Of a stretch of 64,000 nt of DNA, positions 56,258 to 64,000 are shown one piece after another. The stretch covers positions 1,860,001 to 1,924,000 of the forward strand of contig OY730477.1 in the NCBI GenBank assembly GCA_963422745.1, written 5' to 3'. This DNA is from G963422745 sp963422745. Lineage in GTDB: Bacteria; Actinomycetota; Acidimicrobiia; Acidimicrobiales; Aldehydirespiratoraceae. The translations under genes were made by a program, and so were the position numbers. The notes under the pieces were generated by a model. That model was not told the DNA's origin. It saw only the letters and a program-made list of their open reading frames with translations, and did no database searches. Every line of letters starts with the position of its first letter. Within the stretch, counting starts at the first letter, position 1.

Positions 56258-56521
56258 TCAGCAGAAGTCAGGGATCCTGTTGGACGGAATTTCCACACTC
56301 ATGCCGAAGAGTGAGCAACTACAGTCCTTGGCGCAGTCGGCAAGGCCATCCTGCTGAACCCACAGCCCAAACCCAAGCGCCGAGATCAGCACCATCACCG
56401 TGATACGCACGAAAGACTTCCGGATTGCTCGCGCCACCCAAAACATGAACACTATGAGCACCACGATCGAAATGAGAATGATCCATCTGAGAGTCTCGGC
56501 GTCTATCCAGGCCGGCAACAT
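56258..56521 (-). CDS. Small two-helix membrane protein, unknown
   Basis: This 87-residue protein has two clear hydrophobic helices (IILISIVVLIVFMFWVA and VMVLISALGFGLWV) and a short C-terminal tail with four cysteines, including CAKDCSC. I do not recognise a family. It is convergent with pyk, and no other gene overlaps it. The composition looks like a real membrane protein rather than a chance frame, and the ATG start is clear. The cysteine-rich end might bind metal or form disulfides; this is inference. Confidence 0.6.
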   Translation of the reverse strand: MLPAWIDAETLRWIILISIVVLIVFMFWVARAIRKSFVRITVMVLISALGFGLWVQQDGLADCAKDCSCSLFGMSVEIPSNRIPDFC

Positions 56522-56791
56522 GAATCAAGCCTACCCACCGTGACCGATAACGTGCACGTTCACGTTTCGTACCTTAGCTTCAACCCGGTAGAGCACTAGC
56601 CTTACGATAGCAATTACCATAATTCGTCGTGTAAGGTTGACGCCAACCACCCTCAAGAACGGTCGTCTGATTAAATTGTCTAGCGTGACAAGACAAGTCA
56701 GATAAATTACTGCTGTCGACCAAGATATTAGTTCATAAAGATCTATGAGGGAAAGTCTAATCTTTGATCAGTCTAGTCCAGTCAAAGGAAC
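56522..56791. other. AT-rich intergenic stretch upstream of the foreign-looking glycosyltransferase
   Basis: This 270-bp stretch becomes markedly AT-rich from about 56575 onward, continuous with the composition of the following gene. I see no tRNA, repeat or integrase remnant. It probably contains the promoter of the next gene and marks the left edge of a transferred segment. Confidence 0.5.
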
Positions 56792-59314
56792 ATGTCCGAA
56801 GTGTTAGGTAAGATGAGTTGGAAAACAACTCGGCTGGCCAGTGTTCTAGAGGACCGATCCGGCTGGTTAACTACTGCCATAGTCATATTGAGCATATTAG
56901 CGGGTTTCCTAGTTTGGGTGCGAGGTATGAACCATGGAATTGGAACACGATGGGATTCAACATATTATATCCAAGTCGCACGGAATCTCTACGAAGGAAA
57001 TGGATTTGTTCAAGCGGGCGGAGTTCCGTATCGTGATGGAGCACCGCTATTTCCACTATCATTAGCGGTAGCGAAATGGATCGGAATAGATATCCTTGAA
57101 GGAGCTCGGTATATCAATTCGATCGCTTTCAGCATAAGTGTATTTGTGGCTGCGATTTGGTTACGTAGACGAATTGAATCAACTGGTCTAATACTATGGG
57201 TGGTAAGTGGATGCGTATTTGCATCTTCTCTAGGACACTACTCGGCCTTCGCTATGACCGAATCGCTATTCATTGTCTTTGCAATGCTCGCTCTATATTG
57301 TGTCGACCGATTTTTCGAAACGAATAAGCACTATATGCTACTGTTGGCAGGATCTTTCTCAGGGTTGGCATTAGTAACACGCTATATCGGCGTGACAATT
57401 GTAGCGACAGGGATCTTGTGCGTGCTATTCGTCAGAGGCACGCCACTACAAAGACAGATTAGAAATTTACTCGTATATTTGGCCATAGCCGTAACACCTA
57501 TTGGTTTATGGATTTTGCACAACATATATTCTACGGGATCACCTATTGGGCAAGCAAAGCCTAGTGGTTTTCGAGCCTTGTATAGTATTGACCTTGCCAT
57601 CCATGAACTTAGTCGATGGATATTGGGAGATCAGCTAGCCGATGTGGTAGGCCGAATTCCACTGCGAATACTCGAGGTATTTCTGAGTAGTTCTCAGTTA
57701 GATCTATATGGCTTCATAATAGTCATTGCAATGAAGCTGGCAGTACTGGTTGGCGTTTTGATTGGTATAGTCTGGGCAGCGGTCATTCGTCGCCGAAAGA
57801 GTGTGACGGATGGAATGGCAGTATGGTTTGTTCCAGTAACTTTCGTCATTGTATATTGCCTATATCTTGCAATATTTCTTCCAGTATCCGATATCAATCT
57901 TCCACCAAGATATCTAGCGCCGCTCTATATTCCAGCTCTTGTAGTGATATCAATTGTCCCGCAGCAGGTTATATTCTTCGGACATAACTCCCAACCTACC
58001 GCAGTCTCACAACTGCCCAATCATCGTCTACTCCGACCGAGACCTGTGTTCAGATGGATCTTCCAACGTTTGAGAACCCTAAGTCTTGCGGGACTTGTCT
58101 TGACTGCTAGCCTTTCGCTTTGGCTTGCTCTGAATATATATTCCAGCTATAATAATATTTCTCAATGGAATGATTCTGGTTTCGGCTATACCTCCCAGCT
58201 GTTCACTGAATCAAAGGTAATCAGCTATGTGAGAGAGCAATTACCGAATGGTGATATCTGGACCAATCGATATCCGACACTGTATTTTCTCACAGACAGG
58301 GAGGATAGTATCTATGGGATTTCTCACAATATTCATGAAGTGGATAGAAGATATTCGTGGGCTGGAAGAAATGACTCTCCTAATGATCGGTACCTTGTTT
58401 GGTTGTTCATTGGATCTCAATGGGGGTATTCATATAGACTTGATGATGTATTGAACGCTATTCCAGACTTGGAATTTAGAGCAATATTCGCTGATGGTCT
58501 TATATTTCGTGTCCCGCCTGATTCCATTAATTCAGAAGTTAGAGATAATTTTCCTGATTCAGATATATCATCGAAGACTGATTCTATCCTTGAATCGGTA
58601 CTAGCGGGTGCTGAGTTCTTTGTCGATGCGCAGTGGAAAGTGTACCTAGACCGTCAGAGCAATCGATTGATCTATGTTAGTAGTACATGCACAGCAAGTA
58701 TGCCTGAGGCGCCGGTCCGTCTTCATATTATTCCTATGGATACTGCTGACCTACCTTCGCAACAACGAGTATCAGGGTTTGAAAATTTGGATTTCTCTGT
58801 TGAGCAGAGAATGCTTCGTTATGAGGATTTCTGTATAGCTGTGAGTGATCTTCCAGATTATCGCATTTCTAAGATCCTAACAGGTCAGTTTACCTATAGC
58901 GGAGAAACTCTTTGGGAGACTGAAATCGCTCTAGGTGCTTTACATGAAGCAGAGACTCTTCGTGAGATAGTAATTGATCGCGCACAGCTCATTTCTGAAT
59001 CTCAGTGGAATGTGTATCTAGACGAAGATGAACACAGGTTGATCTATGTCATTGACGACTGTATTGAGGAATACTATAAACATCCAGTTTTTCTACATAT
59101 CTTTCCTGTGGACATTTCCGACTTAGTTTCGGAACGGTATGAATCTGGATTCGATAATCTAGACTTTCTCATTAATGAGCGACTACTGCGTCATGAAGAT
59201 GTCTGTATGGCAGTGAGCGATCTGCCAGACTATCCGATTTCCAGTATCCAGACCGGTCAGTATTTCCTTTACGGAGAAAGGATTTGGCATACCGAGTTTG
59301 CCTTGGACCGATAA
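56792..59314 (+). CDS. GT39/ArnT-like membrane glycosyltransferase with duplicated C-terminal domain, AT-rich
   Basis: This 840-residue protein has about 10-11 transmembrane segments in residues 25-470. An early loop with RWDSTYYIQVARNLYEGNGF and RDGAPLFPLSLA resembles GT-C transferases that use polyprenyl-phosphate sugars. After a soluble domain, residues about 607-715 and 732-840 are two copies of one domain sharing W-x-VYLD, RLIYV, LHI(I/F)P(M/V)D, SGF(E/D)NLDF, AVSDLPDY and TGQ. Base composition and codon use (ATA, AGA, TTA common) differ sharply from all neighbours, indicating recent horizontal acquisition. The role of the repeated domain is unknown. Confidence 0.75.
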   Translation: MSEVLGKMSWKTTRLASVLEDRSGWLTTAIVILSILAGFLVWVRGMNHGIGTRWDSTYYIQVARNLYEGNGFVQAGGVPYRDGAPLFPLSLAVAKWIGIDILEGARYINSIAFSISVFVAAIWLRRRIESTGLILWVVSGCVFASSLGHYSAFAMTESLFIVFAMLALYCVDRFFETNKHYMLLLAGSFSGLALVTRYIGVTIVATGILCVLFVRGTPLQRQIRNLLVYLAIAVTPIGLWILHNIYSTGSPIGQAKPSGFRALYSIDLAIHELSRWILGDQLADVVGRIPLRILEVFLSSSQLDLYGFIIVIAMKLAVLVGVLIGIVWAAVIRRRKSVTDGMAVWFVPVTFVIVYCLYLAIFLPVSDINLPPRYLAPLYIPALVVISIVPQQVIFFGHNSQPTAVSQLPNHRLLRPRPVFRWIFQRLRTLSLAGLVLTASLSLWLALNIYSSYNNISQWNDSGFGYTSQLFTESKVISYVREQLPNGDIWTNRYPTLYFLTDREDSIYGISHNIHEVDRRYSWAGRNDSPNDRYLVWLFIGSQWGYSYRLDDVLNAIPDLEFRAIFADGLIFRVPPDSINSEVRDNFPDSDISSKTDSILESVLAGAEFFVDAQWKVYLDRQSNRLIYVSSTCTASMPEAPVRLHIIPMDTADLPSQQRVSGFENLDFSVEQRMLRYEDFCIAVSDLPDYRISKILTGQFTYSGETLWETEIALGALHEAETLREIVIDRAQLISESQWNVYLDEDEHRLIYVIDDCIEEYYKHPVFLHIFPVDISDLVSERYESGFDNLDFLINERLLRHEDVCMAVSDLPDYPISSIQTGQYFLYGERIWHTEFALDR

Positions 59315-59433
59315 CTGTTGGTGGAGTTGAAACGGAGAAGCCGTTCAAATTCATCGCTAGTGTTATTGACGGGCTTGCTTGTCTGCGGTGATTGGCGTGA
59401 TTCAATGATCTAACGACGCAGTAAGCTAGATCC

Positions 59434-59850
59434 ATGACCGCACCCATACATCTTGGCGGTTCCGCCCCGCCTGACACGGTCCTTGATCCTGAGCCGCCCG
59501 ACGTTGTAGCGCGTCTTGAGGCTGCCCGAAGTATGGACGACGTTGCAGCCGTATGCGCGGATCACCCACGATCTCTTCAGGCCTGGGCCGATCTGGGCGA
59601 CGCTCTTAGTGTGCCAGCACTTGCCTACGCCGCGTATCGTACTGGATACCATCGAGGACTTGACCGGCTGCGCGCCGCTGGATGGCGTGGCAGCGGCTAC
59701 GTCCGATGGCAGTATCTGTCTAATCGCGGTTTTCTTCGTGCTCTCAAGGGACTGCAGGCGACTGCCGCCACAATAGGGGAAAGCGACGAGGAGCAACGCT
59801 GCGCCGTGTTTCTTCGTCAACTTGATCCGGCGTGGCCTCCGAACGATTGA
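59434..59850 (+). CDS. DUF3151 family protein
   Basis: This 138-residue protein matches the actinobacterial DUF3151 family as I know it: ADHPRSLQAWADLGDAL, AYAAYRTGYHRGLDRLRAAG and NRGFLRALKGLQATAATIGE. Its function is not established. Composition returns to the GC-rich norm here, so the foreign segment ends before 59434. The last 19 bases overlap the start of mobA, suggesting one transcript. The 119-bp gap before it holds no feature I can name. Confidence 0.88.
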   Translation: MTAPIHLGGSAPPDTVLDPEPPDVVARLEAARSMDDVAAVCADHPRSLQAWADLGDALSVPALAYAAYRTGYHRGLDRLRAAGWRGSGYVRWQYLSNRGFLRALKGLQATAATIGESDEEQRCAVFLRQLDPAWPPND

Positions 59851-60494
59851 ACTTCTCTGCCGCAGTTATGGCCGGAGGCTTGAGTCGTCGGATGGGTTCC
59901 GACAAGGCCTTTCTCGCCGTTGATGGCACCGGACTGTTAGAGCGTGTGGTCGCGGCCGCCGAAGCGGCTGGCGCGTCGGCAGTGCAGGTCATCGGGGGCA
60001 ACGCAAAGCGTATACAGGCGCTCGGTTACGAGTACGTAGCAGACATATACCCCCGAATGGGACCTCTGGGTGCGACAATCACTGCTTTGGTCTCCGCATC
60101 GCAGCCCGCTGTGTTGGTATTGCCGTGCGATCTTCTCGAGCCTAAACCTGCCGTCTTAGCCGAGATCGTGGCAGCATTGTCTCACCATGATGTGGTAGTT
60201 CCGACGGTTGGTGGTCGTAGTCAATGGGCCACGGCAACCTGGTCCGTCGCTGCCCTGCCTGCATTGATGGCGTCGTTTGATCGCGGAGTTCGCGCACTGC
60301 GCCATGCCGTCGGTTCACTGTCGGTTGTGCAACCGACGATTCTGGATCAGAATGCGCTGGCCGACGTAGACACGCCTGCCGATTTTCGCAGATGGTCTGA
60401 GGTCGCGGGATTCGAGAACCTCGCATGCAACACACAGAAAGTAGCGTCGACGTCGGGTGCTAAGAACGGAGCCGCGCTACCAGAGAATCACTAG
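59832..60494 (+). CDS. mobA: Molybdenum cofactor guanylyltransferase
   Basis: This 220-residue nucleotidyltransferase attaches GMP to molybdopterin to form MGD. The signature AAVMAGGLSRRMGSDKAFL is at residues about 10-28, with VLPCDL as the metal-binding Asp region and DVDTPADFRRW at the end of the fold. GTG 59832 overlaps DUF3151. It would serve the bis-MGD oxidoreductase at 13366. An NTP-transferase of another pathway is less likely given the motif spacing. Confidence 0.85.
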   Translation: MASERLNFSAAVMAGGLSRRMGSDKAFLAVDGTGLLERVVAAAEAAGASAVQVIGGNAKRIQALGYEYVADIYPRMGPLGATITALVSASQPAVLVLPCDLLEPKPAVLAEIVAALSHHDVVVPTVGGRSQWATATWSVAALPALMASFDRGVRALRHAVGSLSVVQPTILDQNALADVDTPADFRRWSEVAGFENLACNTQKVASTSGAKNGAALPENH

Positions 60495-60596
60495 GTTGAA
60501 TCGCTTGCTATTTCGGTGGGACCCGACCGCTGATCGCAGGGACTACACCCACGTAACCCTGCAGTGTACTACCATCAAATTATCCAGGAGGATTGC

Positions 60597-60914
60597 GTGG
60601 AGATTCCAGCAGTAGACGTTGATGAGCTTCGGTCCCGTCTTGCCAACGGAGCCGCGCTGGTTGACGTTCGCGAACCTGACGAATGGGAGGCCGCCCATAT
60701 CGGCGGTTCCGTCCACATCCCGCTAGCGGATCTGCCCCTAAACCTTGACGAGGTGCCTACCGGGTCCCCGGTCTATGTGATTTGCGCCCGCGGTGGTCGC
60801 AGCGCCGCGGCCGTAGAGTGGTTGCGAAGCAATAACGTTGAGGCTGTCAACGTGGCTGGTGGAATCCACGCCTGGCTTGAGCAGGGCTTTATCACTGTCT
60901 CCGGGAGTGGCTGA
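60597..60914 (+). CDS. Single-domain rhodanese-like protein
   Basis: This 105-residue sulfurtransferase-fold protein has the active-site loop CARGGRS with the catalytic cysteine, plus LVDVREPDEWEAAHIGGSVH. A perfect AGGAGG (60586-60591) precedes GTG 60597 by 5 bp and fixes the start, although the frame is open 11 codons earlier. It overlaps the next gene by 8 bases (GTGGCTGA). Its function could be sulfur transfer, for example to cofactor synthesis near mobA, but this is not proven. Confidence 0.92.
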   Translation: MEIPAVDVDELRSRLANGAALVDVREPDEWEAAHIGGSVHIPLADLPLNLDEVPTGSPVYVICARGGRSAAAVEWLRSNNVEAVNVAGGIHAWLEQGFITVSGSG

Positions 60915-62082
60915 CATCGACGTTCGTCCCCATCGTTTCGTGGCGTGTCACGCCGATCTGCTTGAGGTGATTGAGCGGCTCGAATGCCAGCCGTCCTATG
61001 CCCTTGACACTGAGTTTCACCGTGAACGGACCTACTGGCCCAAAGTTGCCCTCGTCCAGATCGCCTGGCCGGGCAACTTGGTCCTGATCGATCCGCTAGA
61101 AGTTGATCTTTCGCCTCTGTGCCAGCTTATGAACAGCCCGTCGGTGGCGACCGTTCATGCAGCCCTCCAAGACCTTGAAGTGTTGGAGTTGACCTGCGGC
61201 GCAGTCCCGCGACGATTGTTCGACACTCAGATCGCCGCTGGTTTCGTCGGTATGTCCAGCCCTTCGCTGGCTGCACTTCACGAACGCGAACTGGGAGTTC
61301 GACTGCCAAAGACCAACCGTATGACGGACTGGCTCGAACGTCCGCTACGCGGTGCTCAACTCGACTATGCGGCTGCCGACGTTGAGCGCCTCTTGGAGAT
61401 CAGAGAGCATCTAGAAAGCCAGCTAGCCGAACTTGGTCGGCTTGACTGGGCTCAAGAGGAATTCCAGATACTGCTCAGCCGTGACCGAGGTCCTCGGGAT
61501 CCCAATGAAGCCTGGCGAAAAATCAAGGAGACGCGGCACCTGAGCACCTCAGCCTTGCGTGTTGCGCGATCAGTGGCAGCATGGCGAGAACGACGCGCCG
61601 CGGAAGTGGATCAGCCCGTTCGCTGGGTGCTCAGCGATATCGCTGTGGTAGCCATCGCTCAGTCGCTGCCTCGCAACCCCGAGGCACTCAGCAAAGTGCG
61701 AGGTGTTGACCGGGGCCTTGCCAGAGGCACGACCGGAGCGCAGATCATTGAGGCGGTTGAGTATGGTCTGGTTGATGAGTGGTGGCCGCCCCCACCCGTG
61801 GAAAATCGCAAGAACGGGCAGAATCTCCGTTCGGCGGTGGCTTTGGTGTCGGCGTGGATTCACCAGCTGGCTCGGGATCAGGCCCTTGATCCAGCGTTGC
61901 TTGCCACACGCGCCGATGTGGAGGCGTTGGTTCGTGGAGATATGGAATCCAGGCTTGCTCGCGGTTGGCGAGCGGACATGGTGGGAGATCCGATTCGGCG
62001 TCTCGTTGACGGCGAAGGGTCCTTGGCCTTCGACGGCAGCCGGGTCGTCCTTGAGCAGCGCAGCCATCGCAGCATCAACTGA
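60907..62082 (+). CDS. rnd: Ribonuclease D-like 3'-5' exonuclease with HRDC domain
   Basis: This DEDDy exonuclease of about 391 residues processes the 3' ends of tRNA and other RNAs. Motif I is ALDTEFHRE (Asp34, Glu36), motif II VHAALQDLEVL, and motif III YAAADVERLL with the Tyr. An HRDC domain follows around residues 205-290 (RWVLSDIAVVAIAQSLP). GTG 60907 overlaps the rhodanese stop; the frame extends upstream but into that gene. The interspersed array begins 20 bp after its stop. Confidence 0.9.
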   Translation: MADIDVRPHRFVACHADLLEVIERLECQPSYALDTEFHRERTYWPKVALVQIAWPGNLVLIDPLEVDLSPLCQLMNSPSVATVHAALQDLEVLELTCGAVPRRLFDTQIAAGFVGMSSPSLAALHERELGVRLPKTNRMTDWLERPLRGAQLDYAAADVERLLEIREHLESQLAELGRLDWAQEEFQILLSRDRGPRDPNEAWRKIKETRHLSTSALRVARSVAAWRERRAAEVDQPVRWVLSDIAVVAIAQSLPRNPEALSKVRGVDRGLARGTTGAQIIEAVEYGLVDEWWPPPPVENRKNGQNLRSAVALVSAWIHQLARDQALDPALLATRADVEALVRGDMESRLARGWRADMVGDPIRRLVDGEGSLAFDGSRVVLEQRSHRSIN

Positions 62083-62101
62083 TTGCGCGAAGTTAATCAA
62101 G

Positions 62102-62605
62102 GTCTGAGTCGTTGGTGTTTGTCAATTGGTGTTTCGTTGCATATGAACGGGTCGGTAAGCCTGCCGTGGGGACTCGTTGGTGTTTGTCAATTGGTGTTGC
62201 GTTGCCATATGGTCGGGTCAGTAAGCCTGCCGTGGGGACCCGTTGGTGTCTACATTGTCGGCGACCCATCTGGATCCGTGGGTCAGTAAGCCCACGGTGG
62301 GGGACCCGTTGGTGTCCGGCGCGGGTTCGGTAGCTTCGCTAGGCGGGGTCGGTAAGCCCACCGTGGGGACTCGTTGGTGTCGACGACTCTGAGTAGGCCG
62401 AGTTCTCGGCGGGTTAGTAAGCCTGCCGTGGGGACCCGTTGGTGTTTGTCAATTGGTGTTGCGTTGCCATATGAACGGGTCAGTAAGCCTGCCGTGGGGA
62501 CCCGTTGGTGTCGATACCTTGTCAAGGTCGACTGAGGAATGGAGGTTGGTAAGCCCGCCGTGGGGACCCGTTGGTGTCGGACACTTGGTGTTTCGTTGTT
62601 ATAGC
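62102..62605. repeat. CRISPR-like interspersed array: seven 35-36-bp repeats with 30-31-bp spacers, no cas genes
   Basis: Repeats at 62149-62183, 62215-62249, 62280-62315, 62346-62380, 62411-62445, 62477-62511 and 62543-62577 share GTAAGCC(T/C)(G/A)CCGTGGGGAC and CGTTGGTGT. Start-to-start distances are 66, 65, 66, 65, 66 and 66. Spacers are 30-31 bp. The four at 62250-62279, 62316-62345, 62381-62410 and 62512-62542 appear unique, while those at 62184-62214 and 62446-62476 are nearly the same and also match the flank at 62117-62147. In the sixth copy AACGGGTC and GACCCGTT form a perfect 8-bp stem. It fills the gap after rnd; 62606-62797 holds only a small inverted repeat (TTCGG/CCGAA, 62732-62748). 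Confidence 0.85.
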
Positions 62606-62797
62606 GGTGCAAACCAGCATGACGGACGACCGATCGATGTCCCGACCCGGACCGGAAAATCGCTCGGATCCGGTCGTTTTGGATTGCCTGAACCGAACGT
62701 GTAAATTGCGTTTGCTGCTGTGACGCAGGCGTTCGGTTTTATGCCGAAACGTTGTTATAGTGGCGCATCCTTAACATCGCAGCCAGGGGCGGATACC

Positions 62798-62983
62798 GTG
62801 AAGAAGGGTCGACACCGGCGATACGAAGAGGCACGTGAACTGAAGCGGTCTCACGAAGGCGACTTTGATGCTTTGTTGGCGAGCTTCGTTGACGACGACG
62901 AGTCCGATTCGAGGTCCGGACGTGAGATGAAGCCGGAACACGCTGCGTGGGCCGCCGAGTTTGAGAGTGCTGGCGACGACTAA
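62798..62983 (+). CDS. Small charged hypothetical protein
   Basis: This 61-residue protein starts MKKGRHRRYEEARELKRSHE and has a basic N-terminus and an acidic C-terminus (FVDDDESD, AAEFESAGDD). I do not recognise a named family. GTG 62798 is favoured because the preceding in-frame stretch lies in promoter-like DNA (TTGTTATAGTGGC, inverted repeat 62732-62748); a start at 62720 would give 87 residues. A long hairpin follows directly after the TAA stop, supporting a real transcript end. Confidence 0.6.
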   Translation: MKKGRHRRYEEARELKRSHEGDFDALLASFVDDDESDSRSGREMKPEHAAWAAEFESAGDD

Positions 62984-62986
62984 GCG

Positions 62987-63036
62987 GCGACTCGATCGGT
63001 ATTGACCGGTTCTGCCGGGATAGCCGATTGAGTCGC
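62987..63036. terminator. Long hairpin between convergent genes, candidate bidirectional terminator
   Basis: GCGACTCGATCGG (62987-62999) pairs with CCGATTGAGTCGC (63024-63036) over 13 positions with a single G-T wobble, leaving a 24-nt loop. It begins 4 bp after the small gene's stop and lies 48 bp before the 3' end of the convergent ClC gene. No T-tract follows, so it may work with a factor or as an RNA 3'-end stabiliser. Confidence 0.6.
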
Positions 63037-63083
63037 TGAACGGTCTGCTTCAGGAATTCACACGCTGATTCAGGGATTGGGAT

Positions 63084-64000
63084 TCAAGCGCCCGTCTCGT
63101 CAAGGATCTCGTCCAGTTTCAGGATTTCGTTCTCCGTTACCACGCCAATGAACGTGCCCGAACCGTCTGTAACGGCCAACACGTCGACTTGAGCCGATTC
63201 CATAGCCACCACCGCATCTCGTAGCGTCCACGATGGCACAGCGGTGGGCAGATCCTGCGTCATGCACTCGGCGATGATGGTCGTTTCCCACAGTTCGCGG
63301 TCGAGTTCCGACATGTCCTCAAGTCTGGCCATGCCCACAAAGCGTCCGCCGTCCACCACCGGAACCTCCCGCTCGCGTCGTGCGAGTACATGGAAGTAGA
63401 TGAACTCATGGACGGTGGCGTCGGGTGGCACCGTCAGTACGTCGGTGGACAAGATAGAGGTGAGGGGCAGAGTCAGTCGCCGTTCAAGGTGTCCGAGCCG
63501 GCTGTCATGTTGATGGTCCGACACCGTGGAACGCCCGGCAACGAGCTGGCTGACGGCTGCGGCCACCAAAGCAGGAACGACGAACGCACCCACGCCGCCG
63601 GTGGACTCCGCGACGAACATCACCGCCGCTATGGGCGCCCGGTAGCCGGAACCCAAAAAGGCGGCAAGCCCGAGAATCGGATACAGCGCCGTGTCGTCCT
63701 GCCCGATAACAGACCCGACGAACTGGCCGAGCACTACACCAAGCGCCGCCAGCGGTATAAACAAACCACCTACCCCTCCCGCGAGCAGGGTGGCCAAAGT
63801 CGCCACGATGCGTAACACGAACAGCAACGCCACGAGCTGAACTGTGCGATCCTGCACCACCCATGCCATGGCGTCGGTGCCCGGTCCCAGGGTAAGAGGT
63901 TCCCCGAATGCCTGATCCGAGACAAACGTGAGAGCGGCGAGCACGCTGCCTCCGAGCGCTACCCGGACCCAAAGATCGAGACGTTTGGCATCGCGCTTGG
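63084..64000 (-). CDS. ClC-family chloride channel/antiporter with CBS domains, 5'-truncated at the window edge
   Basis: This is the C-terminal part (at least 305 residues) of a voltage-gated ClC-type protein. Signature segments are AGGVGGLFIPLAALGVVLG and GLAAFLGSGYRAPIAAVMF. Two cytoplasmic CBS domains follow (from LTVPPDATVHEFIYFH and MTQDLPTAVPSWTLRDAV), ending FIGVVTENEILKL. The frame continues without a stop to base 64000 (AKRLDLWVRVALGGS), so the start lies outside the window. It is convergent with the small gene across the 62987 hairpin. Confidence 0.93.
   Translation of the reverse strand, partial: KRDAKRLDLWVRVALGGSVLAALTFVSDQAFGEPLTLGPGTDAMAWVVQDRTVQLVALLFVLRIVATLATLLAGGVGGLFIPLAALGVVLGQFVGSVIGQDDTALYPILGLAAFLGSGYRAPIAAVMFVAESTGGVGAFVVPALVAAAVSQLVAGRSTVSDHQHDSRLGHLERRLTLPLTSILSTDVLTVPPDATVHEFIYFHVLARREREVPVVDGGRFVGMARLEDMSELDRELWETTIIAECMTQDLPTAVPSWTLRDAVVAMESAQVDVLAVTDGSGTFIGVVTENEILKLDEILDETGA

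Noticed and set aside
56522..59433. A mobile element or prophage around the AT-rich gene
   Set aside because: No transposase, integrase, tRNA target or flanking repeats could be found; only the composition supports transfer.
60838..60906. Upstream TTG start for ribonuclease D
   Set aside because: It lies inside the rhodanese gene; GTG 60907 with an 8-base overlap matches the family start.
62149..62577. Calling the array a true CRISPR locus
   Set aside because: Repeats are diverged, one spacer recurs, no cas gene or leader is visible, and similar-period arrays elsewhere have no distinct spacers. It is listed as CRISPR-like repeat only.
1..64000. tRNA, rRNA or riboswitch genes
   Set aside because: I looked through the gaps and saw no convincing cloverleaf, rRNA core or known riboswitch motif; a covariance-model scan would be needed to exclude them fully.

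Overview
This window looks like a chromosomal segment of an actinobacterium, most plausibly of the Acidimicrobiia type and possibly marine or host-associated. This is inferred from gene families, not from an rRNA: an AftD/DUF3367-type arabinosyltransferase-like giant membrane protein, a DUF3151 protein, a fused CysN-CysC, a MenJ-like reductase, MenB, several amidohydrolase-2 and TauD/TfdA enzymes, frequent GTG/TTG starts and GC-rich coding. No rRNA, tRNA, transposase, integrase, phage gene or cas gene was recognised.

Layout. 1-3071: end of a sulfate-activation operon (cysD, cysNC, a second cysC). 3061-8524 (minus): a probable catabolic cluster (TauD-like dioxygenase, class II aldolase, dienelactone hydrolase, acyl-CoA-synthetase-like ligase, amidohydrolase). 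8539-16194 (plus): FAD oxidoreductase, FMN hydroxyacid oxidase, then a molybdopterin oxidoreductase with an Fe-S/NrfD fusion partner. 16455-22401: MFS transporter, an Lrp/AsnC regulator divergent from alanine dehydrogenase, a D-threonine-aldolase-like enzyme and a sugar-lactone-oxidase-like flavoprotein. 22455-29370: two more amidohydrolases, a MenJ-like reductase, TauD, uracil-DNA glycosylase and MenB. 29940-39798: peptidase M23, zinc alcohol dehydrogenase, membrane pyrophosphatase (K+-dependent signature), 5-formyl-THF cyclo-ligase and a K+ uptake operon trkA-trkH-trkH. 40004-46102: glutamate synthase gltBD. 46348-54612 (minus): cell-surface glycan genes (AftD-like, GT4, UGM-like flavoprotein, GDPD). 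54739-63000: pyruvate kinase, a strongly AT-rich foreign-looking glycosyltransferase, DUF3151, mobA, rhodanese, ribonuclease D and a small protein. 63084-64000: end of a ClC channel.

Functional links. MobA (59832) would supply the bis-MGD cofactor needed by the oxidoreductase at 13366. The quinone genes (menB, MenJ-like) fit the NrfD quinone-reactive subunit. The K+-dependent pyrophosphatase signature sits next to K+ uptake genes, while the pyruvate kinase carries the K+-independent signature.

The most unusual feature is not a gene. Most larger gaps between genes hold tandem or interspersed repeat arrays. Their sequences are mutually unrelated, yet the period keeps returning to about 63-66 bp (66 bp at 7001, 11571, 18532 and 62149; 65-69 at 46111; 65 at 9998; 63 at 34481). 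Others have 57 bp, or roughly double (111, 117-120, 126 bp). Two arrays (46111-46346, 62149-62577) have a CRISPR-like layout of 35-36 bp repeats with differing 29-31 bp spacers but no cas genes. At least two others (17582, 27932) are visibly built from the 3' end of the neighbouring coding sequence.
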